Assembly: GCF_036884275.1 (NCBI RefSeq)
Contig: NZ_CP145607.1
Span: forward strand, 1,723,001-1,787,000
DNA from: Sphingomonas kaistensis
GTDB lineage: Bacteria > Pseudomonadota > Alphaproteobacteria > Sphingomonadales > Sphingomonadaceae
Direction of reading: 5' to 3'
Length of the DNA stretch: 64,000 bases
The notes below the pieces were generated by a model that was given only the letters and a program-made list of their open reading frames with translations, was not told the origin of the DNA and did not search any database. Below, piece by piece: positions 1 to 9,600 of the stretch; the first letter of the stretch is position 1; each line of letters opens with the position of its first letter. The position numbers and the translations under genes are program-made.

Positions 1-455
1 AGCAGCACGGGGCAGAACTGACCAAGCTCGTTGCACGTGTGCGGACGCTCCAGGAACAGGTTGCCGGCTTGCGGCGGGGGCCAACATCGGACGACGGCCG
101 CCGGCGGCTGCAGCACCCGGCGCTAAAGACCACCTACCCGGAGCTGGCTGTCCGCGCTCTTCAAGCCGCCGCGATGAAGGGACGCGAAGAACTAGAGCAT
201 CTCTTGATCAACGCGATCCGTGTCAGCTTGAAGTTGAAGACGAATGAGGAGGAACTGGCGGAGCACCGGGCCTTGCAGGAGCAGGCGCTGCTGAAGCATT
301 CCACCAAGGCAGACGTCGGCCTTTATCCGGCTGCTGCAGCTGCGGTGAACCGGCTCTACAGCGATCACGGGATTACGCACCATCATTGGGCAGCAGTATC
401 GCCCGAGCGACTTCGCCGGATTGCGGGCATCCTCGTAGAGCTTGACGGTCAGTAA
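1..455 (+). CDS. hypothetical protein, 5'-truncated by window edge
   Basis: The reading frame is open from base 3 to the stop at 453-455, so the gene probably begins before the window; the GTG at 39 is only the first start codon visible. The visible ~150 residues are charged and helical, with a run of Glu/Leu/Lys-rich sequence in the middle that could form a short coiled coil, and a C-terminal stretch with His-His-His-Trp. I recognise no family. It lies immediately upstream of a mobile-element-like remnant, so it may be a passenger or a remnant of the same insertion. Coding is inferred only from frame length and amino-acid composition. Confidence 0.45.
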   Translation, partial: QHGAELTKLVARVRTLQEQVAGLRRGPTSDDGRRRLQHPALKTTYPELAVRALQAAAMKGREELEHLLINAIRVSLKLKTNEEELAEHRALQEQALLKHSTKADVGLYPAAAAAVNRLYSDHGITHHHWAAVSPERLRRIAGILVELDGQ

Positions 456-520
456 GCTCGATGCTCGTGACTTGGTCCCAAGCAAACTGCCGTAGCAGCC
501 GTCGAACGCGGCTGCAGAGG

Positions 521-690
521 CCCCGGCGGCAAAGCCGCCGACGGGCAGCCCCGCTGCCCCGCAAAGTAAAATTGGCCCGGAAATTTTACGGTATTGCGCC
601 CGTTCCGGGTAGCTGTGTCACGGCTTACCACGAGCATGCAGTGTCACCGCATACCACCGAAGATGTGTCACGCCATACCACTCGCGTTGC
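521..690. mobile_element. probable terminal remnant of an IS21-like insertion sequence
   Basis: In order the stretch shows two tandem GC hairpins (CGGCGGC-AAA-GCCGCCG at 524-540, GGGCAGC-CCC-GCTGCCC at 543-559), a perfect 8-bp inverted repeat (GTAAAATT...AATTTTAC, 566-589), and three imperfect direct repeats of the form GTGTCAC-N4-TACCAC (615-631, 641-657, 665-681). Multiple short repeats within the ends are characteristic of IS21-family elements, where they act as transposase binding sites. No istA or istB gene is in the window, so this would be an orphan end or the right end of an element extending leftwards. The alternative is an operator array for the gene at 708. Confidence 0.45.
615..681 (+). 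repeat. three direct repeats GTGTCAC-N4-TACCAC
   Basis: Three 17-bp units at 615-631, 641-657 and 665-681 share GTGTCAC and TACCAC with a variable 4-bp centre. The unit starts are 26 and 24 bp apart, close to 2.5 helical turns. They end 27 bp before the chosen start of the next gene. They could be transposase-binding terminal repeats or a repressor array. Confidence 0.7.
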
Positions 691-707
691 TGCTGGAGGG
701 GCAAGCG

Positions 708-2489
708 ATGCAGCGAGTTGATCTCAATCACGAATGTTGGGGCGTACGCGGCCGCGTTGACGATTACGCGATCTGCGCCGCAGCATTCCTGGCAGCGCAG
801 CAACTTCTTGGTCGTCACGCCCGCACGGAAGCCCCGTTTGCGGCTCTGACTGCCCTAGGCTCCGCCCTGCCGCAGGGTGAGGACTTCGACGGAGGTGCTC
901 TGGCCCGGGCTTGGTTGCTCAACCCGCCCATTCGGCGTCTCGACGAGGCTCTGCTCCGGCAGATCTCCAGTGCGATCTCCCGGGGAGTGGATCCGGACTA
1001 TGGACCAGCATGCCTGTCGGTGGCGAGCCATATCCTCACCATCTTGAATCTGCATCTTGGTACGGGTGGGGTTCTGTCGCCGACTTTGGCCGAGCTGATG
1101 ATTGCCGGCTCACCAGTAGAGCGAGGACAGTCGGTTGCGTGCGCTTTCCCGCAAGCGTCGCATTTGGCCTTGCGGCTTGCGGTATCGAATCCAGTCAGGT
1201 TCTTCGCTGGCAACGAGATCGTGGCGATAACGTCAGCCTTGCTGGGCATAGGAACTCGGAGTGGCTTGTCGGTCGATGTCAGAGACCCTCTCTCGCGCAG
1301 CGCGTTCGGCAGTAGGCGTTCAGAACTGTCATGCTGGTCTTCTTCCGAAGTCGAACACCTTTTTTCTCTGCCACCTCTGGGGAAGCGGTACGACCTGGGA
1401 GACGGGGGTGGGCCCAAACGTGCTGAGGTCCTGCAGTTCGAGGAACTGGACGATCTTTGGTCCAAGACCATGATAACGGTCGTAACGGATGGCTTTCTTC
1501 ATCGAAGTTCAGGCCAGGAACGACGTATCCGAGAGATGATCCTGCGCCGGTCAAACGCTGTGGTTACATCACTTCCCGCAGGTGTTTGCGGTGCTGGTCG
1601 CGAAACGAACTCTACCCTGTTGATCTTCGGGCGGGACGAGCCCGGAGAAGTCGTTTTCCACGATGGACGGCGTTTAGCGGAGAGTGTGGCTCGGCCAACT
1701 CAGCAGCACTTGCTTGCGCATCTCGCGGCCTTACCGGCGATGCTAGGTGAGAGCCCGGAGAGACACAGGAGTGTTCCTACTGCTGAGATCGAGGCCGAAG
1801 CCTTCAATCTCTCCGTTGAGCGTTACCTAGGGGCCAGCCCTCCAGGTCCCAGCACACGGCCGCGACGTTCGATTCCGATGAGGCTCGACATCGTCGCTGA
1901 AGTCATAAGGCCGCAGGCCGCGAAAACGCTACCCGCCGAAGTCGAAGAGTCCTTCGAGGCGCACGAACTCACTACCGCCGACATCGTTGATGGGGGGGTG
2001 ACCCGACCCTCGAAACTTGTTCGCTTCTCGTTGGCAGATCGAGACCGCGTGTCCCGGTCGGCTGTGCAGTCTCGCGACATAGTGGTTTGCGTGAAGGGAA
2101 GGGTTGGGCTGGTGGGAATGGTACCAGATCTTCGCAAAGATGGACGGCCGTGGGTGATCTCCCAGAGCTTCGCCATTGTCCGAGCCAGGGTCGAGCCTCG
2201 GTCGGATCTCTCCTTGATTTTAGCAGCGCTTCTTACGGCACCAGGGGTCATTGATCGCCTTCAGGCACTTGCTGGTGGGACGTCAGTACAGATGCTCCAA
2301 ATGGCGGATCTGCGGGCCTTCGAAGTTCCAATGCCCATCGCTTTCGAAGAAGCAGATGCGCTGGAAGGCATTCGAGAAATTGAGAAGATGCGGTGGCAGG
2401 TCGAAGAGCTGTGTCAGGCCATACGACGCAAGCAGCAGACAGTATGGACAACTCTCTGGGGCGTGCCAGCAGAAACAGTGAAGTTGTAG
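708..2489 (+). CDS. HsdM/HsdS-like fusion protein with degenerate N6-methylase domain
   Basis: The 593-residue protein has an N-terminal half resembling type I N6-adenine methylases (HsdM) and a C-terminal half (about residues 390-582) resembling one HsdS target-recognition domain plus its conserved helix. The HsdM-like part keeps the late pattern 'VVTDGFLHRSSGQERRIRE' and the LP-x-GV / T-x-LLIF strands. The catalytic NPPF motif reads LPPL (about residue 221), and the SAM-binding DPxxGxG motif after the LAELM helix is not recognisable, so methylation is unlikely. I infer a DNA-recognition or sensor protein. The ATG at 708 is preferred over the TTG at 594 because TGGAGGGG at 693-700 gives a good ribosome site. 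No HsdR or intact HsdM is adjacent. Confidence 0.7.
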   Translation: MQRVDLNHECWGVRGRVDDYAICAAAFLAAQQLLGRHARTEAPFAALTALGSALPQGEDFDGGALARAWLLNPPIRRLDEALLRQISSAISRGVDPDYGPACLSVASHILTILNLHLGTGGVLSPTLAELMIAGSPVERGQSVACAFPQASHLALRLAVSNPVRFFAGNEIVAITSALLGIGTRSGLSVDVRDPLSRSAFGSRRSELSCWSSSEVEHLFSLPPLGKRYDLGDGGGPKRAEVLQFEELDDLWSKTMITVVTDGFLHRSSGQERRIREMILRRSNAVVTSLPAGVCGAGRETNSTLLIFGRDEPGEVVFHDGRRLAESVARPTQQHLLAHLAALPAMLGESPERHRSVPTAEIEAEAFNLSVERYLGASPPGPSTRPRRSIPMRLDIVAEVIRPQAAKTLPAEVEESFEAHELTTADIVDGGVTRPSKLVRFSLADRDRVSRSAVQSRDIVVCVKGRVGLVGMVPDLRKDGRPWVISQSFAIVRARVEPRSDLSLILAALLTAPGVIDRLQALAGGTSVQMLQMADLRAFEVPMPIAFEEADALEGIREIEKMRWQVEELCQAIRRKQQTVWTTLWGVPAETVKL

Positions 2490-2758
2490 ATCAGCTACAT
2501 GGAACGGCGGGGAGGGCAGCACAGTCGGATTGAGAGTGTAACGCGAGCCACGGTGAAGAGCCGCTGAGGTGGGCGCTTGGCCCTTACAAGCGCTTCTCGC
2601 GCCTGCTCGGACGCGGGGTAATGTTAATGCTGCCGGGCACCTGCTTCGCTTAACGGTACTCGACTTAGAGCCTTACTCGCCGCATGAAGCGCGGAGAAGT
2701 GCCGTCCAGCCGCGCTCGCTTGCTTCTCTTAGGCCGGCTCAACTGCGTTGAGGTATAT

Positions 2759-3280
2759 ATGACCGCACCTTTCGGGATTGAATTCTACTCCGCAGTGGCG
2801 GACCTACAAATCTTAACTGACCTGGGACAGGGGAAGTTCTTTGTATCGGCGCCCAAGCCCCATCCTTCCTTCGAGCAATATGTCGTGCAGGCCACACCTG
2901 GATTGGGTGTCGTGTGGATCAAGGCAGTCTCGCCGGTCCTCAACAACGACGCCTATGGAACTCGGGTTCGACAGCAGCATGGCGACCTCCGAGGCCAGCT
3001 GGAGAAGAGGTACGGACCCGGAAAAACGACTGACTTCCTAGTGGCCGGATCGATTTGGGACGAGGACCGCGACTGGACGCAAGGACTCAGTGCCAATGAG
3101 CGCCACTACTTCACCATATGGGAAAGACCCTATGCGCAGCTGCCCGAGGATCTGACGAATGTGTTCTTGGGTGCAAACGGCTTCGGAGGTGATGAGACCA
3201 GCTTCTCGATCGAGTACTCTTCCGCGAAGCTGGGGGTTGCTGAGGAAGAGATCAGGGACATGCTGTCGGACCTGCTATGA
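2759..3280 (+). CDS. hypothetical protein
   Basis: This gene encodes 173 residues, soluble, mixed composition, with no signal peptide or membrane segment. It is rich in aromatic residues (Tyr, Phe, Trp) and has an acidic C-terminal helix. The ATG at 2759 is used; upstream in-frame codons run through sequence without coding character. No family is recognised. It is separated from the upstream fused methylase-like gene by 269 bp in which I see no gene, and it converges on the SH3-domain gene with a 25-bp gap. Confidence 0.6.
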   Translation: MTAPFGIEFYSAVADLQILTDLGQGKFFVSAPKPHPSFEQYVVQATPGLGVVWIKAVSPVLNNDAYGTRVRQQHGDLRGQLEKRYGPGKTTDFLVAGSIWDEDRDWTQGLSANERHYFTIWERPYAQLPEDLTNVFLGANGFGGDETSFSIEYSSAKLGVAEEEIRDMLSDLL

Positions 3281-3305
3281 TCCCTACACGTCCGAGAGAC
3301 CATCG

Positions 3306-4004
3306 TCACACCCCGTACCGTTTGTTGCCGCCGCTGGTGATGCAGTAGCGCCCACCACGCGGGCCGATGCAAACGCGCGAGCCGGAACAGGGGCAGCTTG
3401 AACCCGAGTAGCTACCCTTCGAGCTGCGGTAGTTGCGGGATGCGCCCCGATGCCTCGATCGCGAGTACTCCCGCGTTGACTTGCCTCTCTTACGGGCGAC
3501 GTACCCCGCGCCGCCCGCCGCTACAGTGGAGCCGGTGCCGGCTGACATCAGCCCTTGCGCGCCTGACGTCGAGTCAGCGGCTGCTGTGCTTTCACCCGGG
3601 GCGCTTGCAAGGAAGGAACTCGACACCCAGCAATCGCCGCCGGCGCGGGTGACGCGCGCCCACTCGCCGCGGCGCTCAGCGACGATCACTTGGATGTTCC
3701 GGGTGAGACCCTCCGATACCGCTGCCGAAGCATTTGGCTCACGCCGGCAGTTCAGGCTTCGCGCCGCAACGTAGGCAGATTCCGACACCGCGGCCTGAGG
3801 CGAAGCGCGGGGCGCTTCTGAAAAATCTGACGAGCACTTTCCTAAGAGAAACAGGATGAAGATGATCGCCAGCACGCCGCCGCAGCCCTGGCCCACGGAA
3901 GAGTCCTGCTGTGTCGATCTCGCTGGCGTCGCCGGAAGCGTGGTTAACCTTGCAGACGTCGGCTGCGTGCCGGACGCCCTGTCGATCCTTACGGGCTTCC
4001 TCAT
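3306..4004 (-). CDS. membrane-anchored bacterial SH3-domain protein
   Basis: The 232-residue product has a Ser/Thr-rich N-terminus, one hydrophobic segment (about residues 42-58, followed by a Cys), then a bacterial SH3 region (about 75-135) containing the NCR-x-EP and GDCWV signatures typical of SH3_3-type domains. After a Ser/Gly/Arg-rich linker, the C-terminus is a small Cys-rich module with GPRGGRYCITSGGNKRYG. Similar C-terminal modules occur on alphaproteobacterial envelope and nuclease proteins. It probably sits in the inner membrane facing the periplasm; ligand unknown. A good ribosome site (GGGGGAG) precedes the ATG at 4004. It diverges from the four-gene AAA/helicase operon across 172 bp. 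Confidence 0.75.
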   Translation of the reverse strand: MRKPVRIDRASGTQPTSARLTTLPATPARSTQQDSSVGQGCGGVLAIIFILFLLGKCSSDFSEAPRASPQAAVSESAYVAARSLNCRREPNASAAVSEGLTRNIQVIVAERRGEWARVTRAGGDCWVSSSFLASAPGESTAAADSTSGAQGLMSAGTGSTVAAGGAGYVARKRGKSTREYSRSRHRGASRNYRSSKGSYSGSSCPCSGSRVCIGPRGGRYCITSGGNKRYGV

Positions 4005-4176
4005 TGCAGTGCTCCCCCTAGGCCGCGTTCTCCCGCCGACCCTGAGAACAGACTGCCGAACTGTCCCGTTCAGGGCAACAAGTCACTGTCCGCATTGAAA
4101 TAAGCGCTCGACCCGATAGTCTGCCGCGCGACGAACCTGGAAGAAGGGAGTCGTCCGAAAATGGGGGAACACGAAG

Positions 4177-6003
4177 GTGAGCGAAGAAGACTTGCGGCCG
4201 CGCTGGGTCCGCGACCTAACGCGCTTTCTTCCCCTCAAGAGCCAGTTCGTGCTGACCGGCAACGTGCGGGACCTGCAGATACGCGACGTCGGGGGGACTG
4301 CCGTCGCAGCCCCGCTGTCCGACGTCTTAGCGGCGACGCTCTGCGAGGGTGGTTACGCCGATGTTGTCCGCTACGATCCCCTTACGGGCTTCGCGGTGCT
4401 GGCGCGCCCCGACGGGTCTCAGGGTGACCCCGACGGAGTCCTCACCCGGCTCGGGCTTACGCCGTCCGACGGCCGGGCCCCGGCGGGCCAGGATCTCTTC
4501 GGGACCACGCTCGAGCGGCTTGTCAGGCTCGACGGTCCTCCGGTCGCCTTAGTCGCTGACTTCGCCTCCCGCCTCGTTGTCCGCAACGATGCGCTGTCGC
4601 CGCAGGAGCAGGCTCTCTTCACCCGCGCGCTCGTGCTGAGCCAGTCAGCGGAGGCGCGCCCCGTCGGGCCTTGCCGCGCACCCCGCTACAACTGCGTAGT
4701 CTGGATCGCCGAGAGGGAGGGCGATCTCCCCGACTGGCTGACGATCGACAACCCGAGGCTCCGCCACATACCGGTCGCGCCGCCTGATCGGGCGGCGCGG
4801 GGCGCCGTCGCGCCGTCACTGGTCCGCGGCATGCCTGGAGCCCGCGAGGCTGGACAGGACGTGGTAGACGCGGCCGTGGCAGACTTAGTGGACGCCACGG
4901 AGGGAATGCTGCTGGTCGACCTCAGCGCGGTCTCGCAGCTTGCGCGAACCGAAGGGGTAACGGTGCAGGACGTGGCGGAGGCCGTCCGACGATACAAGGT
5001 TGGCGTGACGGAGGATGCCTGGCGCAAGATAGAGCGCGACAGGATCCGTGGCGGCGCCGACATCATCAAGCGTCGGGTAGTTGGGCAGGACCACGCAGTC
5101 GTGCACATGCTGGATATCGTAAAGCGCGCGGCAACGGGCATCGGCGGGGGGCGTCGCGGGGGTCGGCCCCGCGGCATTGCATTCCTCGCCGGGCCGACCG
5201 GGGTCGGCAAGACCGAGCTGGCGAAGACCATCACCGAACTGCTCTTCGGCGACGAGAGCGCATACATTCGCTTCGACATGTCTGAGTTCAGCGCCGAGCA
5301 CGCAGACCAGCGGCTCATCGGTGCGCCGCCCGGGTACGTCGGCTATGACGCCGGCGGCGAACTCACAAACGCGGTCCGTGAGCGCCCATTCTCGGTGGTC
5401 CTTTTCGACGAGATCGAGAAAGCGCATCCGCGCATCCTCGACAAGTTTTTGCAGATACTCGACGACGGGGTCCTGACGTCAGGCCGAGGCGACCGAGTTT
5501 ACTTCTCGGAGGCGCTGATCGTCTTCACCTCGAACCTCGGGATCTATTCGACTGCACCCGATGGCAGCCGCCAAGCCAACGTCACGCCAGACCAACCCTT
5601 CCAGGAGGTGCGCTCGCGCGTTCGCGCCGAGATTGGCAACCACTTCAAGTTAGTCCTGAACCGCCCCGAGATCCTCAACCGCTTCGGTGAGAACGTCATC
5701 GTCTTCGATTTCATCCGACCAGCAGTGGCGGAGGAGATCTTCGCGTCCATGGTGCGCTCGGTCCTGGCCGATGCGGAGACGTCCGGTTACCGTATCAGCC
5801 TGTCTTCCGAGGCTTGGGACGCGCTACGGCACTTGTGCACCGCCGACCTCTCGAACGGCGGCCGCGGCATCCGCAATCAGATCGAGGCACACTTGATCAA
5901 TCCGCTCGCTCGCGCCCTGTTCGACCGCGAGTCCGATGTCCCGGCTACCGTGCTGCGCGTCGAGACCGGCACCGTCACGACCCTTGTGTTGGAGGACGCG
6001 TGA
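4177..6003 (+). CDS. ClpB-like AAA+ ATPase with degenerate first module
   Basis: The protein has 608 residues. The C-terminal half is a Clp/Hsp100-type AAA+ module: Walker A GPTGVGKT (about 339-346), pore-loop-like PPGYVG (about 384), Walker B VVLFDEIEKAH (about 405-415), sensor 1 FTSN (about 450), an arginine-finger region LNRFGENV (about 500) and sensor 2 GGRGIRN (about 561). The first ~250 residues look like a second AAA-type fold without a Walker A, so probably non-catalytic. There is no Clp-N domain or ClpP-binding loop. This is the first gene of a tightly coupled operon, starting at GTG 4177 with GGGGGA upstream; its stop overlaps the radical SAM start. I infer a remodelling motor for the neighbouring helicase-nuclease. 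Confidence 0.88.
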   Translation: MSEEDLRPRWVRDLTRFLPLKSQFVLTGNVRDLQIRDVGGTAVAAPLSDVLAATLCEGGYADVVRYDPLTGFAVLARPDGSQGDPDGVLTRLGLTPSDGRAPAGQDLFGTTLERLVRLDGPPVALVADFASRLVVRNDALSPQEQALFTRALVLSQSAEARPVGPCRAPRYNCVVWIAEREGDLPDWLTIDNPRLRHIPVAPPDRAARGAVAPSLVRGMPGAREAGQDVVDAAVADLVDATEGMLLVDLSAVSQLARTEGVTVQDVAEAVRRYKVGVTEDAWRKIERDRIRGGADIIKRRVVGQDHAVVHMLDIVKRAATGIGGGRRGGRPRGIAFLAGPTGVGKTELAKTITELLFGDESAYIRFDMSEFSAEHADQRLIGAPPGYVGYDAGGELTNAVRERPFSVVLFDEIEKAHPRILDKFLQILDDGVLTSGRGDRVYFSEALIVFTSNLGIYSTAPDGSRQANVTPDQPFQEVRSRVRAEIGNHFKLVLNRPEILNRFGENVIVFDFIRPAVAEEIFASMVRSVLADAETSGYRISLSSEAWDALRHLCTADLSNGGRGIRNQIEAHLINPLARALFDRESDVPATVLRVETGTVTTLVLEDA

Positions 6004-6644
6004 CAACCGTTTCCATTTCGAGATTGCACTTCCCCGTCACCACCCTCGGCCCAGGACGGCGGGTCGGCCTGTGGTTCCAGGGTTGCTCCATCCGATGTCC
6101 CGGCTGCATCTCGGTCGACACATGGGAGCCGGGCGTCGGGTCCGTGCTCCTCGCTGATGTCCTCCATCGGCTCGCCGCGATTGCCGGCGAGGCCGATGGA
6201 CTGACCGTCTCGGGCGGCGAGCCGTTCGATCAGCCGCACGCGCTTGCCGCGATCCTCACGCACTGGCGCACTACCGCCGCGTCCCCTACGCTCATCTTCA
6301 CCGGTAGGGAGCTTGCCGACGTTAAGGGGTGGCTTTCCGATCACCCCGGCCTAGTCGATGCGCTTGTCACCGGACCGTTTCGCTCAGATCTGCCGCAGAC
6401 GCTCGCGATGCGCGGCAGCGACAACCAACGCATTCAAGTCTTGACTGCCGCCGGTGCGGGGATGCTGGCCTATGACCGTCCAGCCACTGCCGACGATCGA
6501 CGGCTAGACGTGGCGTTCGATGAGCACGGCCACGCCTGGCTGGCGGGCATCCCAGCACGCGGCGAGATGGGACGGCTCAGGCGCGCTCTTGCGGCCGCTG
6601 GGCACCGCGCCGTCACGTCCGACAAAATGGGAGCATTCTCTTGA
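6000..6644 (+). CDS. radical SAM protein, NrdG-like activating-enzyme fold
   Basis: This gene encodes 214 residues. A CxxxCxxC cluster (Cys29, Cys33, Cys36 in GCSIRCPGC) binds the SAM-coordinating 4Fe-4S cluster, and SGGEPF (about 71-76) is the classic glycine-rich SAM loop. The short length and the early cluster resemble anaerobic ribonucleotide reductase activases and QueE-type proteins rather than viperins. GTG 6000 overlaps the upstream stop by 4 bp, and the end overlaps the next gene by 4 bp, implying translational coupling. No glycyl-radical enzyme partner is nearby, so it is probably recruited to the operon's own function, for example modifying a protein or nucleotide. Substrate unknown. 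Confidence 0.87.
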   Translation: MTTVSISRLHFPVTTLGPGRRVGLWFQGCSIRCPGCISVDTWEPGVGSVLLADVLHRLAAIAGEADGLTVSGGEPFDQPHALAAILTHWRTTAASPTLIFTGRELADVKGWLSDHPGLVDALVTGPFRSDLPQTLAMRGSDNQRIQVLTAAGAGMLAYDRPATADDRRLDVAFDEHGHAWLAGIPARGEMGRLRRALAAAGHRAVTSDKMGAFS

Positions 6645-9600
6645 TCAGGTTCTGCCCCAACTGCCGGTCTGAGCGCCCTCCAACTGAGACTTTCTGCGAG
6701 GGTGAGGTTGACGACGCGCCCTGCGACTGGCCGCTGTCGTCGCAGCCCTTACGACCTAATGGCTGGCGACCGGAGCAGATCGCTCCCGCTGCCCCTGGCG
6801 CGGCAGCGGCGCCGTTCTGCGTGAACGGCCACGCCGTAGACCCCGGCGACATCATGTGCGCAGAATGCGGCGGTGACATCGCGGAGAGCGCCGATAACAC
6901 TGCTCCGCTCGAAGAGTCCGATCGGCCGAACCTGGCCCCGGCCGGGTTGGATCATGGGGCGAGTTCAGCCGCGGAGGCGGCTTCCGAGACGGTCGTTGCG
7001 GGCTGGCGGCTCCTCCGGCGTCTGCCGACCACTAGCCAGGTGCGCGAGCGGTACGAGGTCGTCCACGGCGATGACGGTCGCGAGGCGGTCCTCACCCTTT
7101 ACGCAAACGGGAGTGAGCCGGACACGGAGGTCTATGACGCGCTTCGCACGCTGAACCGCGACCACGTGCCCGAGATCTACGAGACGGGGCGCTGGGAGGA
7201 CCGGGCGTACGAGGTCGCGGAGGACGTGCGTGGCGGCACCTTTGCCGACCTAGGCTTGCTGGCTGACGATCATGTCACGATGTCGAGTATCCTGCGCGAG
7301 GTCGGCGGCGCGCTCGCGGCTTTGGGGGAGTGCGGGCTTCGCCATCGTGATCTGCGGCCGGGGGCCATCCTCGTCCGTCAACGCGAGCCGCTGGATCTCG
7401 TGCTCGGCGGGTTCGGCTCGGCCCGCCTCTCGGAATATGACCTAGACGTCGTCTCGCCGCTTGAGATCACCCGATACACCGCCCCCGAGGCGGTCGCTGG
7501 CGGAGTCGCCGCAGCGAGCGACTGGTGGAGCCTGGGGATGCTCATTCTCGAGCAAGTCACACGCGGCGAGTGCTTCGCCGGTGCGGACGACCAAACATTC
7601 CTCATCACGGTGCTTACCAACGGAGCGCCAATACCCGACGGCTTGGCGCCGCCCGTTGACGCGCTGCTGCGCGGCCTGCTCTCGCTCGACCGTCACTCTC
7701 GGTGGCAGTGGGCGGAGCTCCAGCGTTGGCTCGCCGGCGAAGTCCCGCCGGCGCCGCCGGCGCTTCGTGCCGCTGACCACGAAGGCGGGCGCTCCATAAG
7801 ACTGGCTGGGGCGAGGCACCCAAGTCCGGAGCGCTTCGCGCTCGCGGCCGCCGAGGCCACTGCCTGGGACGAGGCCCGCTCCATGCTGCTCGGCGGCGAG
7901 CTCGCCACTTGGCTCGAGGAGGCTGGTCAGCATGCCGGCCTAAGGGCCGAGATCCGCTCAATCGTCACGCTTGAGGGCGTGTCCAATGACATGCGCCTGG
8001 CGCTGGCGCTGAAGGCGCTCAACCCATCGATGCCGCTGGTGGTGCGCGGCGAGATTGTGACGCCGGGCTGGCTCCTGGACCATCCCGAAGAGGGTTACGC
8101 GCTGGTCACCGGGCCCGTGCCCGATCGGCTCGAGCGGGACGACGACGAGGTCTGGCTGGCGCGCCTCAAGCGCCGCGAGGCCCGCGTTCGCGAGCGCGCG
8201 CGCCAGCTCGACGTCGAACTCGATGAAGCGCAGCTGCGTGTCACGGCGCTTTCGACCTCGAAGAGTCGCCTGGCTGCCGTATGGGACGAGCGCCGCCGCA
8301 TCCTCCCGGATACCGACCACCCCGGACTGCTCGCGATCGTCGAGCGTCGCGTGACCGAGGAGGAGGACCTGATCCTCCTGCTGAGCGCGGCCGCCACCCA
8401 GTTCCGCGCAGCCGACGCGATTGTCGACGAGGCGGAGGACGCTGCGCGCCGGGCCGGTGTCGACGCCTTCGATCGGAATGCCGCTCTAGCTCGGACGGCG
8501 ACGTCGCGGCGCGAGCTCCACGCCGAGATCGAAGCCCGCCTCGAGGGCTTCGCCAGGTGTGGTCGGGACCGCATCGACGAATGGGGTGACCAGTTTCGGC
8601 TTGAGCGGCGCCTGCCGCTCGCCCGGGCTCTCGCACTGTTGGCGGTTCCGTCTGGCGAATGGCGACAGCCGCCGCGCCAAGCCTACGTCGCCACGCTGCT
8701 CGACTTCTACGCGCGGCGCATCACAGGCGCGATCATGCGCGGACCGCTCACCAGACTTATCGTCGGGAAGACGACCGCGCGCGTCGACCTCGCCGAACTC
8801 GACAGTCCACGTCGAACTGCGGCGTCGCTCCTCGACCACGTGCTACTGCGCAACGAGCAGGTCATCGACGTCGATCCGCACGCGTTCGCTGAAGATCCGC
8901 GAGTTGAGCGGCGGCTTCGCACCCTTCATGCCCACGCGACGCTCTACCGCCGCGACACCGGTATTGACGGACTCTATCTTGGCTTTCCATTCCTAGTGAT
9001 GCAGGAGGCCAACCGTTCAACGCGGCCGCGCATCGCGCCTGTGTTACTGTGGCCAGTCAGGCTTCACCCGGAGACCGGCTCGCGTGGCCGTGTCACTCTC
9101 GCTTTTGACCGGGACCGCGAGGAGGTCCGTCTCAATCCGGCGTTCGAGACGCTCCTCGGCATCGACGCGGCGCGACGCTGGCAGGATGTAGCTGACGAGG
9201 TGCTGGGCCGCTCCTCAGCGACGGCCGCCGAGGTAGTGGAGGCTTTCGGCGAACTGGCCGAAGCAAAAGGGCCGACGCTTGCGTCCTTGCCCTCGAAGGA
9301 CCTGCGCGTCGCGCCTGGTGAGGACCGGGTCTTCTGCTCTGCCGCGCTGTTCCACTTGGGCTTCATGGGGCAAGCCGTCATGGAGGATTTGCGGCAGCTG
9401 AAGGCCATGCCGCCTGCGGGGAGCAGCCTAGAGACGGCGTTCAGGGTCGGCGAGGAAATCCGCCGCCCCGAGGTGCCGCACGTCCCCGAGCGCGAGCGCT
9501 ACTTCACGACCGACAGCGATCCCTCCCAGGAGGCTGCGGTCCTGGAGGCGAGGGCCGGCCGAGGTCTGCTTGTGGAGGGTCCGCCGGGCACGGGTAAGAG

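Noticed and set aside
615..681. Three short repeats as a possible CRISPR array
   Set aside because: Units are 17 bp, spacers only 7-9 bp and repeats imperfect; no cas genes are present.
6000..6644. Radical SAM gene as the housekeeping NrdG
   Set aside because: No nrdD is adjacent and both ends overlap the operon's other genes, so the context argues for a dedicated role; remains possible by fold.
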